Part shown: positions 1-10,900 of the stretch, in pieces | How the letters are laid out: each line of letters begins with the position of its first letter | Position numbering within the stretch: the first letter of the stretch is position 1 | NCBI GenBank assembly: GCA_964034945.1 | Contig: OZ035962.1 | Span: 28,269,530 to 28,333,529, forward strand | Length of the DNA stretch: 64,000 nucleotides | Direction: 5' to 3' | Origin: Chrysopilus asiliformis | Taxonomy: Eukaryota; Arthropoda; Insecta; Diptera; Rhagionidae | Program-made: the position numbers and the translations under genes | The notes under the pieces: generated by a model | Told to the model about the DNA's origin: nothing | What the model saw: the letters and a program-made list of their open reading frames with translations, nothing else | Databases searched by the model: none

Positions 1-709
1 GGCGTCTTTTATGAATGGGCCTGTTATTAAATGTATTCCGGTTTTTCCTTCGTGTGACCTTTCGTGATGGTCGTTGCGATAAAAAATTCTTTTCTTTGCA
101 TTTCTTTTCGAATAAAACTATATATATATATATAAAGTCCTCCTTCTGTCTGTACATTTGGAGATCAATCTTATATTTTGTTTTTACATTAATCTGGACC
201 AGTTACGATCAAAATCGGCTTTAATTCAATTTTTCACTATTTCTTCCCCCACCGTGTGAAAACGGCTGAACGTATTTTAATAAAACTTTACAATTATCTT
301 AATGATATATTGAACCGAAAAATAGGCTATATATTTTGTTTGAGATACTACTCTGTTCAGTATATTCTCATAATGAGTATTTTACGATTGCCCCCTAAGA
401 ATTGTTATGTTTTTGTTACATTTATGGTCGGCTGTATTACAAGAAATTGTGCGTATTTCTAATAATTAACAACAAGTGAATAATAAAATTATACGGGACC
501 GAAATCCCTAGATTCACGTGTGTAAAATACGTTTAAAAAAATTAAAACATTTCATAAATTTTTTTTAAAAAAAACAGATTTTTCCAAAACACAGTAGAAT
601 TTAAATTCAAATCAGAATAGTTTTAAAATTTTGACGCTTCTTATTCCTCATTTCTTTCCCACACAATATATAGAAATTTAAAAATTACTAAATCTTTTTC
701 AAATTACAG
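1..709. other. Noncoding, AT-rich; probably an intron
   Basis: No convincing coding exon is seen on either strand. A (TA)n run lies near 119-134. The last 30 bases form a pyrimidine-rich tract ending in an acceptor (TTACAG) that leads into the exon at 710, so most of this stretch is probably the last intron of that + strand gene. The first 90 bases are somewhat less AT-rich but carry stops in every frame I checked. Confidence 0.45.
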
Positions 710-893
710 TAATTCATCAAAGAGTCGCGATAGACATAACGACAGCAAACACGACAGACGGGACAGACATGATAAGAACGATAAACACCGTAAGGATGAC
801 CGTAAAGACAAGGACAGGCACAACAACGATAGAAAACGATCCCGCGATGAAAGTCGAGATGGACACAAAAGTTCGAAGAGATCAAAACGCTAA
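710..893 (+). CDS. 3'-terminal exon of an RD/RS-rich (splicing-factor-like) protein
   Basis: A 3' splice acceptor (AAATTACAG, ending at 709) opens a frame of 60 codons ending in TAA at 891-893; the first base completes a split codon. The peptide begins NSSKSRDRHNDSKHDRRDRH and ends SSKRSKR. It is made almost wholly of Arg, Asp, Lys, His and Ser, the low-complexity composition of C-terminal tails in pre-mRNA-processing proteins, and the terminal KRSKR could serve as a nuclear localisation signal. The remainder of the gene lies left of the window. The exon is much less AT-rich than its surroundings and is bounded by a good acceptor, which supports it as real. Composition alone does not identify the family: it could be the tail of a cyclophilin, a Prp38-like factor or another nuclear protein. 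A poly(A)-like AATAAA lies near 1290. Confidence 0.6.
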
Positions 894-1982
894 TATAAAT
901 TCTGGAAAACCATGCAAAATAACATACGAGGAACAGTTTGCTGATCGAATTACATTTTTTTTCTTAATATTATTTCACTTATATATAAATATCTTGTATT
1001 TTTTACACTTAGATTTTACTTACGTTATTAACACAAACTCAGGATCTGAAAAATTGATCGCCTGTCAGTTTTTTGTATCGGCAGAAAATAATAATTTCAC
1101 ATTTCGATAAGTACGTGAACGAGAAAAAAATAATTCCATTAGACTTCTTCTCCTTTATCTTGACTGTCCTGTTTAAATGTAGTTGTGATCATTTTCTGGC
1201 GGCACATTTCCTTTTTTTCCTTTTTACCAACTTTGATCATCGTAATATTAATAAAATTCGTATTTAAGTTTTGTTTAATAGTTCAGAGAAATAAAAAACT
1301 TATATTGGAACAATGAAAATTGACTAAATATTATTATTTTTCTACAGTTACATATTCGACGAGATGAGAAAAGCTTTTTTGTTTGTTTTGAAAAAGATCT
1401 TTCGTTTTTGTTAGTAGTAAGAGATCATTTTTAAATAATTTAATGTTAATGTTTAAAAAAAATATTAATATTGAATATGATAGAAAGAAACAGATATGAT
1501 GAGAGATTATACGGCCCAAAGTAAGTATAAGAAACTAATAATTTAGTTTGAAATCGTCAGAAACGTATGTAATTAAAAAAAAAAAAACAAAATGATTAAT
1601 GAAAAACAAAAATCACTGTATTTCACATAATTAAATGAATAAAAATATTTCTTAAAAAACGTAGTTTTTTTAGACTGAATTTTTACTGCAAGAGTTTTTG
1701 ACGTGTCAATTTGGAAGGGGTTGTTGTAAAGTACACCATTGTTTAAGGGAGAGGGTAGGAAGTTTTTTGAATGCACTTTGGAATCCCAGACGAAAACGTA
1801 TTGCACGGGAATAAGCCCGAAAATGCAAGTTATGCAACGGGGTTTTTTTTTGACAGTCAAATGTGAAGAGCAAAGCTTAAAAAATTAATATTTTTATTGA
1901 AACTCTACACGCGAGGGGTGTGGGTGTAAAGTGGGAAAACTTTAACTGGGCACCAATCATGTATTCCGACGCGTCTCTGTCT
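894..1982. other. 3' flank of the upstream gene; no gene seen
   Basis: AT-rich sequence with AATAAA-like hexamers near 1253 and 1290 that could end the transcript of the 710-893 exon. An acceptor-like TTTCTACAG near 1348 is followed by only about 20 open codons and is not convincing. The segment from about 1690 to 1980 is somewhat GC-richer and leads into the inverted repeat that follows, so it may be the left part of a repeat. Confidence 0.4.
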
Positions 1983-2146
1983 TTCGACTTCGACGTAGCT
2001 TTAAACTCTTGACTTCGCCATATCAGCAGCTTCAAATATTCTGGAATGACAGTCAGAAACACGTTTCGATTCATAGTGACGATTCCGCGAAATTTCAAGC
2101 TGCAGATATGGCGAAGTCGAGAGTTAAAAGCTGTGTCGAAGTCGGA
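1983..2146. repeat. Long inverted repeat (about 54-base arms)
   Basis: The left arm at about 1983-2036 starts TCGACTTCGACGTAGCTTTA. It reappears as its imperfect reverse complement at about 2091-2146, with a spacer of about 55 bases. Both arms contain the block GACTTCGCCATATC. Transcription would give a long imperfect hairpin. It may be the core of a foldback transposon, because similar GC-rich flanks extend on both sides to about 1900 and 2200, but no clean target duplication was found. A hairpin-RNA locus is an alternative that sequence alone cannot test. Confidence 0.6.
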
Positions 2147-2524
2147 TTTTGACTCGTAAAAAAACAATTGCCATTTGTATTCGAGAGGGGAGTAGGAGTG
2201 GTTCATTCTTTTCCATTTTCGAACTTCACCTTTTAACAGAAGTATGAAAATTTCAAGTCTCTATCTCAAAAAGTTTTAGCATTTTATACTGTTTTTTTTA
2301 GTTTCCAGTTTATTCTTTGTTTTAGTTTCAAATTTATACTTAACTTTTCACGGATTGCAATTATTTAAGTAATATATCATCTTACCGGTCGGTTAAGCTA
2401 TGATTTTCTTTAAAAGAGTTCTGTTTTACACAGAGATCACGTCGTCCAACCCAATGTGAGAAAAACGTCCAGATTCGTATCGCTCGCTTTGAAAATTGCA
2501 CAATGCGACAACGCAACGCATTAA

Positions 2525-2890
2525 GCTAGAACCTGAATCGTACGTCGATGCGTCCGTCACGTTGACAGTTCGAGTAAAATCAACGGGCTGCTATGAGTAC
2601 TCCCCTAATAATACGTTTTCCGATGCGGCAACCGCATAGAGTAGGTCGAATTTCTACTTTTACATGCGGCAACGCACGGAAATGTCATTTCGCAAAAAAA
2701 GTTTGTTTACGATTTAAGCAATTTAAGTATGGAACAAATTGAAAGTAATTGTTTCGACGATAAACTAATAGAAGAAGTGCAAAACAATGAATTAACTCCA
2801 GATTCGTTGCCGTACCCACCTGTCACCGCATCGAACTATCAACCGGAAGTACGCATGACGGACGCATCGACGTACGATTCAGGTTCTAGC
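2525..2890. mobile_element. PIF/Harbinger-like MITE (TIR GCTAGAACCTGAATCGTACG)
   Basis: Terminal inverted repeats of about 36 bases begin GCTAGAACCTGAATCG at 2525 and end as the exact complement at 2890. Both ends are flanked by TTAA (2521-2524 and 2891-2894), so the duplicated target is TTA/TAA, as in PIF/Harbinger, or TTAA. Inside, an ATG at 2729 opens a short acidic reading frame starting MEQIESNCFDDKLIEE that runs into the right TIR. It is probably the amputated 5' end of a gene from the parent transposon. The flanks (2380-2520 and 2895-2960) are unusually GC-rich and may belong to an older element. Confidence 0.65.
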
Positions 2891-3023
2891 TTAAAAATGA
2901 CTGCGGCTGTCGCCCTGCCGCTCTGAGCTAACCGCGCCGCTGCCGCACCGCTCCAGTTGTGGGACCAGCTTAAAACTCTTACCTGTAACCACAGAAATAT
3001 ATCCCATAGAATAATGCGCCTTA

Positions 3024-3037
3024 CACCGCGTCTTGAT
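3024..3037. repeat. Isolated MITE terminus (14-base TIR remnant)
   Basis: CACCGCGTCTTGAT follows a TTA at 3021-3023 and is followed at once by TAA and a second, complete copy of the same terminus at 3041. It is the end of the MITE family at 3041-3931 without a body. It may be a leftover of an aborted or excised insertion, or the site a new copy used when inserting into an old copy's end. Confidence 0.6.
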
Positions 3038-3040
3038 TAA

Positions 3041-3485
3041 CACCGCGTCTTGATTTGGGATTTTTCATCCCGAGAAATATCTCACCACAATGAGATTTTT
3101 TTGACAGCTGGGCCAAAAATCTCTTGAAATTTTATTTCTCAAATTGGCAATAAAAAAAAACTGTAGTCGCCGCTCTCGTAATTAATGCAATACGTGAAAT
3201 TGAAAAGGCTGAAACAGAAGAACAGACGAAAAGAAAAACCCCTTAATGTTATATATTCTCTTCCAAAGCTTTTTGTATCGTATTGTTTGTAAAAATTAGT
3301 TATTTTCGCAACTACTTGTCGGGAGAATTTAGATTCCGCCATCTTGAATCAAGAAATTCCAAGAAATTTTGCACTTGCAAGATTTCAAGAAATTTATCTC
3401 TGGGATTTTTTATCGCCGTCAACTCGAGCTCTGATTGGTCAATCAAAAATCTCTGCGATGAAAAATCCCAAATCAAGACGCGGTG
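3041..3485 (-). mobile_element. PIF/Harbinger-like MITE, family CACCGCG, copy 1
   Basis: A 445-base element bounded by TIRs of about 29 bases that start CACCGCGTCTTGA and continue into GGGATTTTTCATC. Flanks are TAA (3038-3040) and TTA (3486-3488), the three-base TWA target typical of PIF/Harbinger. On the - strand it contains an ATG-initiated frame starting MAESKFSRQVVAKITNFYKQ (to about 3139), most likely the truncated start of a Myb/MADF-type or nuclease gene of the parent element. It abuts copy 2 head to tail through a single shared TTA. Confidence 0.8.
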
Positions 3486-3488
3486 TTA

Positions 3489-3931
3489 CACCGCGTCTTG
3501 ACCTGGGATTTTTCATCCGAAGAAATATCTCACCGCAATGAGATTTTTTTGACATCTGGGCCGAAAATCTCTTGAAATTTTATTTCTCAAATTGGCAATG
3601 AAAAAAACACCCAGTCGCCGCTCTCGTAATTAATGCAATACGTGAAATTGAAAAGGCTGTAACAGAAGAACAGACGAAAAGAAAAACCCCTTAATGTTAT
3701 ATATTCTCTTCCAAAGCTTTTTGTGTCGTATTTTGTAAAAATTAGTTATTTTTGCAATTACTTGTCGGGAGAAATTGAATTCCGCCATCTTGAATTGTGA
3801 AATTCCAAGAAATTTTGCTATTGCAAGATTTCAAGAAATTTCTCTCTGGGATTTTTCCCCTCCGTCAACTCGAGCTCTGATTGGTCAATCAAAAATCTCT
3901 GCGATGAAAAATCCCAGGTCAAGACGCGGTG
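3489..3931 (-). mobile_element. PIF/Harbinger-like MITE, family CACCGCG, copy 2
   Basis: A 443-base copy in the same orientation as copy 1, with TTA on both sides (3486-3488 and 3932-3934). Compared with copy 1 it has small indels in the internal frame. With copy 1 it forms a tandem dimer whose junction reads GGTG-TTA-CACC. A second dimer of the same family, in opposite orientation, lies at 16757-17647 beyond the ankyrin gene. Confidence 0.8.
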
Positions 3932-4107
3932 TTACTTGAAAAGCCCGTATAAAGAAATGGGCCAAAAACACTAATGCTTTCTCTATTTTCATAAGCCTAA
4001 AATTTATTTGCATACCATAGTGAAATGAATCCAGAATTGCCAACTTTGCTTTTATCAAGTTTCAAATTAAAAATGAATTTTAGCTTTTAAGTGAACTACA
4101 AACATTA

Positions 4108-4402
4108 GGCGATGCGCCACGAGTCATGGGCATGCCGGTGCAACATAGTTTATTTTCGTGTTCGCTGCGCCACGATTCTTGCTTGCTCTTTTGCCCTGCT
4201 ACATAGTTACACGTTTCATTTCAATTGTGTGCGTGTGTATCGCTAGAAATAGGAACTAAAACTCGTTATGTCTTATATGTGTGTGTGCTTTGCTCCGTTC
4301 AACCAGATTCTGGAGTAGCGCAAACCTCAAACCTTTCCCGAAACCGTCTTGCCCGTAACTTGCTCGTTGCGCCGGCATGCCCATGCCCCGTGGCGCATCG
4401 CC
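4108..4402. mobile_element. MITE with TA target duplication (TIR GGCGATGCGCCACG)
   Basis: Near-perfect inverted termini of over 30 bases begin GGCGATGCGCCACG and run through GGGCATGCCGG. They sit directly inside TA dinucleotides (4106-4107 and 4403-4404), as for Tc1/mariner/pogo-type elements. The 295-base interior shows no credible transposase. The GC-rich termini stand out sharply in this AT-rich region. Confidence 0.7.
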
Positions 4403-4622
4403 TATTCTATATTCCAAAACGAAGCATGATATATTTATCTCCTTTCCCCATAATAATATTTTGACATTTCAGTGGCCCATTTGAGATAGCAAAACACGAT
4501 ATCTATTCTAATTCCGATATCTGTGCCTGTAACTAATTTCCAACACAAAGGATATAATTGTGTAAGAAAGTTACCATCTCTTCGCTAGGCGAAAAAAATG
4601 CAGAATAATAAAAAAAAATACG

Positions 4623-4628
4623 TTTATT
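4623..4628 (-). terminator. Candidate poly(A) signal (AATAAA) of the ankyrin gene
   Basis: On the - strand AATAAA occurs at 4628-4623, about 285 bases past the stop codon at 4910-4912, in A/T-rich sequence. It is the first canonical hexamer found downstream and a reasonable transcript end. A strong-looking acceptor (pyrimidine run then CCTGCAG, ending at 4721 on the - strand) lies between the stop and this signal, so an extra 3' exon cannot be excluded. Confidence 0.4.
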
Positions 4629-4909
4629 TGAATTCTGGACGATTATAAAAATAGATATTTAATCTTAATAAACAAAAAAAATTCCAATTTCTTTAAAAAA
4701 TAAAATCAACATAAAAAATACTGCAGGAAAAAAAAAACAAATTCAATAAAAACTTTAAAAATCGATATTAAAATAAAAAATGTCACTTTGTGCTTAGCAT
4801 AAAATTAACAAATAAAAGTCAAATTCGAATGGTTTTCATTTCCTCAAATTAGAAAAAGCCTTTTTGGCTGGCTACCACGTGGCGAACCTCCCGCGTCCAC
4901 AGCCACTTC

Positions 4910-7900
4910 TCACAAATTTTTCCCCAGAGAATTTTTGGCATTTATCAAAGGAAGTAGTTCAAATTCTACTAGAGTTAGGTGATTTAGAATTCTATAATCC
5001 CCCTTTGCAGCATCATTGAAGAATTTGTCAATAGTTTTTAGTAGTTTCGTTACTTTTGGATTTATGGATAAATCCTTGGGGGCTTTTTTCGTTGAATCAT
5101 TTTGATTATAAATGGCACCAGATTTCAAAAGGAGGAAAGTAATTTCCTCGTTGCCTTTCATCGCCGCGACATGTAACGCTGTTTTGCCACCAAGGAATGT
5201 TTGTGCATTTAGCAAATGGTTTAATTGTTGGATATTTGAAGTTTGCATGAATTTGATTATAGTTTCACAGACATTCTCGTGACCCTTGTTGGCAGCCAAA
5301 TGCAATATGGTATTACCTTTTTCAGTTTTCTTCATCACATCCGATCCCCTGTTCAATAACAGCCCAACGATCAGATTTTTACCAAGATAAACGGCACGTT
5401 GTAGTGGTGAAGAGCCTTCCTCGTCTTCAAAATTGATTGCGTTCGAATTGGTTCGAAGGCACTCTACAACTTCGCTATGTTTGCCGTTATTTATCGCTGC
5501 AAAAATACGACGTTTAAAAAACATATCCTTATTGACTGTGGGTTTGAACATATCTAGTGATAAGATTATCACATCGTCTTTAATATCACCCAAACTTTCG
5601 TTAGTTAATCTGAAATTTGATGATTTGGAACATCCAAATTTCCAAAAATCCATCGTTTTAACTTTTGGATGATCGCTGCCGTAGATCTGTTTGAATTTCC
5701 CATATATTTCGTTTACAATTTCCATCGTTTCGATAAAATTCTGTTGGATAAATTTCACTTGAGCCATAGCATATCTGGTATTTAGTGTATCGGGATGATT
5801 TTTGCCCAGCGCCATCGTCTGCTTAATGTAAATCTTTGAATATCCTTTGAGAGCATCATCATAATGTGTCAGGCCAACTAAAGCGTCGACTTTGTATTTG
5901 AGTGTTTGCAGTGTATAGGGATGATTTGGACCCATCAAAGTCAAACGGCATGAGGCAACGTTATCGAATAGTTCGATAGCCTCATTATATTTCTCTTGTT
6001 TAATATAGATTAATCCAGTATTATCCATAATATTAAGTGTTAGTGGATGTAATAGTCCATGTTTGTTTTCAAAAGTATCTCGCAGTTTAAAGTTGATATC
6101 AAGAGCTTCATCGTACCGATCCATTCGTTCTAGAGCAATTGCCAAATTCGTCATTATATCCATGTGGACTTCAGAATTTTGAATAGTTTTCTGCCTTTCG
6201 ACAAGTTCTTGGAGTACTTCCAAAGATTCTTCCAATCTTCCCAATTGCATCATGGTCGATCCTATAAAACTTCGGGTAGCCACAACGCTTGGATTATCTT
6301 CACCCAAGGCTAGTTTCTGCTTCTCGTACACCTTTTCGCTGAGATCAAGTGCTTCCTGAAATTGATATTTTTGAGAATAATAAAAAGCCATCTGTTTTTG
6401 TTTCGCCAACGTTTCCGGATTACTATATCCCAGTATTTCTCCATACTTTTTAACAATTTTTTCGCAGATTTTGATTGCTTCGTCGTAATTTTCTTCAGCG
6501 ACAAACGCCTCCTCTCTACGATGATCCTTTGCGTCATTGCCAACAAATTGTTCCTTCAATTCCTCCATTTTTTTGAAATTGTTCTTAATTGCGCATGTAA
6601 AAAGCGTATCACCATTCGAATTTTTAGCATTTGCAAGTTGAATTTTGATTTCATTTAGATTTCGCATATTTTTTAGCTCATTTCTAATCTTAGCGTTTTT
6701 CTTTTCAATAAAAGTAAAGAATTTTTCAATCCAATTAAGAAGATTTTTTATTTTAGAATTTGTCGTCATATCGATAGGCTTCTTACCTTTTTCATTTTTG
6801 GAATTATAAATCGCTCCAGACTTGAGTAATGTTTTTGTTATTTGCAAGTTATTCAATTCAGCCGCTAAATGCAATGGCGAATTTCCCTTATTATTCTGGT
6901 GATTGATTTCCAGATTGGCGTTGATCAAGAGTTCAACAATTACTTGATTTGCGCTCATTACAGCATAGTGAAGAAGAGTCCAACCGGTCAGATCCTTAAC
7001 ACCTAAATAGGGCGCATCATCTTTCGACTTTAATATATTGGCCAATTTGTGCTCATCTTTCTCGTAAACAGCTGAAACCAACTTAGAAATTGATGACATA
7101 TATTTGCTGGTCTCTGGTTTAAACAATTTTTTTAAACGGTGTACTTCATCGATATCGAAATATGCACCCCGCTTCAGTAGAAACTCACACATTTCCCTCG
7201 TAGTGTACATCGCAGCAATATGTAGTGGAGTTAAGTCATTCGCGTTCTTGGCATTTATATTACAACCAATGCTTAGAAGATAATCAACAACATCATAATT
7301 GACTTCTTGTGACCCGTAATGCAGCAAAGAGTGTTTGTGTTGTCCGTTATCTCGCTTCGAATTAAAACCACCATCGATTAGATATTTTAATGTATCAAGA
7401 CTACCATCTCGAGCGGCGATATGTACAGGTTTCGATCCCAGCGAGTTTCTTATATTCGGATCAGCACCATTTTCTAACAGCAACTTAGCTGCATCGACGA
7501 AATCAATTTGTGCCGCAATATGCAACGGAGTCATTCCATGGGCTCCAATTTGATTCAAACCGATTTTCTGTTTAACGAGAAACTCGACACAATCATAGCT
7601 TCCATAGCGGACTGCAAAATGCAGTGGTGTGTCGCCGAGTTCACTGCTATCCAATTTCACCTCTCTGTTGATCAGAAACTCTAAAATGCTGCACGCGTCC
7701 ATCTGAGCGGCGAGATGTAACGCTGTCAGTTTCTCAACGTTTTTTGCGTTTAAATCGGCCCCGTTATCTGCCAACACTTCGACCACACTTAGCTGTCTTG
7801 CCTCCGTCGCTGCAAACAATGGTAGCCACTTTTTCTCGCTTCTGGCGTTAACATCACAACCCTTCCCAATCAATGCTTTTACTATCGAACTATCTGCTCG

Positions 7901-10900
7901 AGCGGCAGCCAACTGCAAAAGCTGAATACCAACGATCTGTGCGCCTGTGACTTCAAACTTTGGATGCTCGAGAAGCATTTTCGTAATGGTGGAATCCCTT
8001 AGCATCAACGAATACGTTATTGGATTTTTTAGGTTCACATCAGCCCCGTGATCAAGAAGAACTTTTACGATATCGCGACGATGCAACTTAATCGCAAGAA
8101 TCAAGGGTGTGAATTCCTTTGTTTGTGAATTTACATCGCAACCGGCTTTAACCAGTAATTCAATTATTTTAATATCGGGATCAGAAGATCCTCCCAACAT
8201 CATTTCAAGTGCTGTAAATCCCTCCCAATGACTCGGTAAGCTAAATTCGGTTTTGGTTTCCTCAAGTTGAATTCCCGTATATCCCGATGCTTTTAAATTT
8301 ACATTCGCGCCATTTTCGATGAGTAGTTTAACTATTTCTGTGTTTCTCTTAGCTACGGCTAAATGCAGTGGTAACTTAGAGTCAACAAACGAGTTGACTT
8401 GGGCTCCTTTCTGAATCAAAAATTGACAAGCCTCTACAGCGTTTGCAATTACTGCTATCATAAGCAATTCATTCAATAATTCAATATTGATGTGGGGCTC
8501 TTTAGCAAAGAAATATTTGATCAATTCCAAATTATCATAATGTACAGCTAGTCTCAGATAATCGGTACCAGTTATGGATATATTACGCTTCTTAATGATA
8601 TCCAGCACATCGAAATTATTACGTCGAAATGCCTTTTGTAGAGGTGTTAATTTCTCAAAGTTCTTCTTATCAATATCTGCACCAGAATCAAGTAACATAT
8701 CGAAAATTTTGGACTCTTTTGACTCACAAGCAAAATGCAGGGGCGTTTGAGAGAAATTATCAGCGGCATTGATATCAACGTGCTTGAATTTCAGTAAACT
8801 TCGAACAATCTCCTCGTTATCCATCTGAACAGCAGCATGAAGTGGTGTATAACCTTGTGTATTCCTACAACTGGGATCCGCTCTATTTTTAAGAAGATCC
8901 TTAATAATATCCGTGCAATTGTGGAAGCATGCACATAACAAAGCTGGATTTCCTCCCACTGACTCACGAGCGTTTACATCAGCGCCATGTTTGATCAGAA
9001 GTCTCAAGATGTTAAGATCTTTATTCTCGATTGCATAAAAGATTGGAGTCCGGTTAGTTTTTTGTTTGGAATTTACCTGAAAGTAGAAGAATGAATTTTA
9101 TATAATCTATTCTATACCCGCATATCAAAAAAACATGGATTAAATTTTTTTTTAAATTTATGTTTGTCTGAATGTTTGTTGGGGCATCACGCGGAAACGC
9201 CTCAACTGATTTCGATGAAATGTTATACACGGGTAGAGTTACTTGCGATATAAAGCTCGGGATACTTGATATTGACCCCTCCTTCGATACTCTTCCCAGA
9301 TAATTTTTTACTGTTCCACTGATTGAGTTGTGGCTCGACATTTAATAAAATTAAATTCAGATTTACGTGCAAAACAAATTAATAACATCAACAATGGCTT
9401 TCAATATTTTAAAAGGGTTTTAGTAGTTGTCCATTAAACATTCCTCCCCTCCACCCTCCCCAATGATTTTTTGTATGGTTATGTGGAGAGCTCCTTTGAT
9501 TGATTCTATACTATTTTATCAAATAAAGGAAATTGTAATTTGAAAAAGTCTTTCTTACCCTAGCGCCATTTTTCAACAACAGCTCAACGATGTCGTAGTG
9601 TCCTCCTAAACACGTAGCATGAATTGCCGACCATCCTTTGTCTCTGGTTGCGTTTACGTCGATTCCAAGCTGAATTAAGTACTCCACAAAATCAAGTAGT
9701 CCTAATTCAGAGGATGCGTGCAAAAATGTAGGTCCATCAGCATAACGATTACCGTTCACGGGATGTTCGTGTTTCAGCAGTAATTTGAACATTTTTAAAT
9801 TGTTTAAAGTTATTGCTATTTCAATGGGGCGATTGACAAATCGATCTGTTAGCTGTACTCCGTCCGTATTGATATTCAGAATGTATTTGGCTGTTTCACA
9901 CGATCCACTGATCACCGCATAGTGTAGGCAAGTCCTTTGCAAAGAGTCTTGGTCCTTAATTAATTGCAATGATTTTGATTTGGATTGTTGGACAATCAAG
10001 TCGATGAGGCGATAATTTCCATTGTATGCAGCTAAATGGAATACGTTTTGCTGATTGAAATTTTTTCTAACGGTCAAAGCAAATGTTGGGTATTCTTTAG
10101 CAAAATTAATAAACACTTGTAAATCATGATTTTTGGCTGAAATTTCCAACAAAGAGTAATTTGCTAAATTTCTCCCGTAACAATCAATCAGCGAAGAGTC
10201 AATCGTGTTTTTCACATCACTTAATGGAGACTCTTGTGCCATTTTAAACAGTTTTAAATGCATTTCCACAATTTTGCTCTCATTAATGAATCGCTTGGTG
10301 ATTGTGGCCATATCAGGAATCGCAGCAACGTTAGCTGAAATTTGCTCAACTTTTAAATCGTTATCATAGTGTTGAATGTAATTGATCGAATTCGTTATAA
10401 CCGACAGTTCAATGTTGAAAGGCATCACTTCGGAAATGAAGTTACCATGAGCGATGTGGTGGCGGAGTTCCTTACCAATTAACAGTGAGAAATCGTCGTC
10501 TAGGAAATAGACATTATCATTCAAATTATTATCATTTAGTGATAAAATATCAAGCAGCAACATCTCAATAATCGCAATCATTGGGCGATTATACGAGCAT
10601 TGTATGTAATTCTTTATTGACTTTAGATTGTCGCTCAGGAGCTTAGAGTCCTGTAAAAGGGATTTTAGCAACTGAATTTTATCAAGCAGAATATCTGCAG
10701 TTATAATGGTATTCCGTGTTTGTGTCTTTTTCTCAGACTTACTAGGCGCGAACTTTTCTCTTAATTCCTTGATTCCATTTATGTTTTTGGAATTTTCGGT
10801 GATAAGGAACTGAATTTGGGAGAGGCATTCCCCGAATTCGTGATTATCGGTTAAATCTGGATCCAATGTTAGAACCAATTTAACAACTAATTGTGCAATA

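Noticed and set aside
1334..1519. Possible exon after the TTTCTACAG acceptor on the + strand
   Set aside because: Only about 20 open codons and no donor; it reads as chance.
5433..7553. + strand frames inside the ankyrin gene
   Set aside because: Antisense shadows of the long - strand coding sequence.
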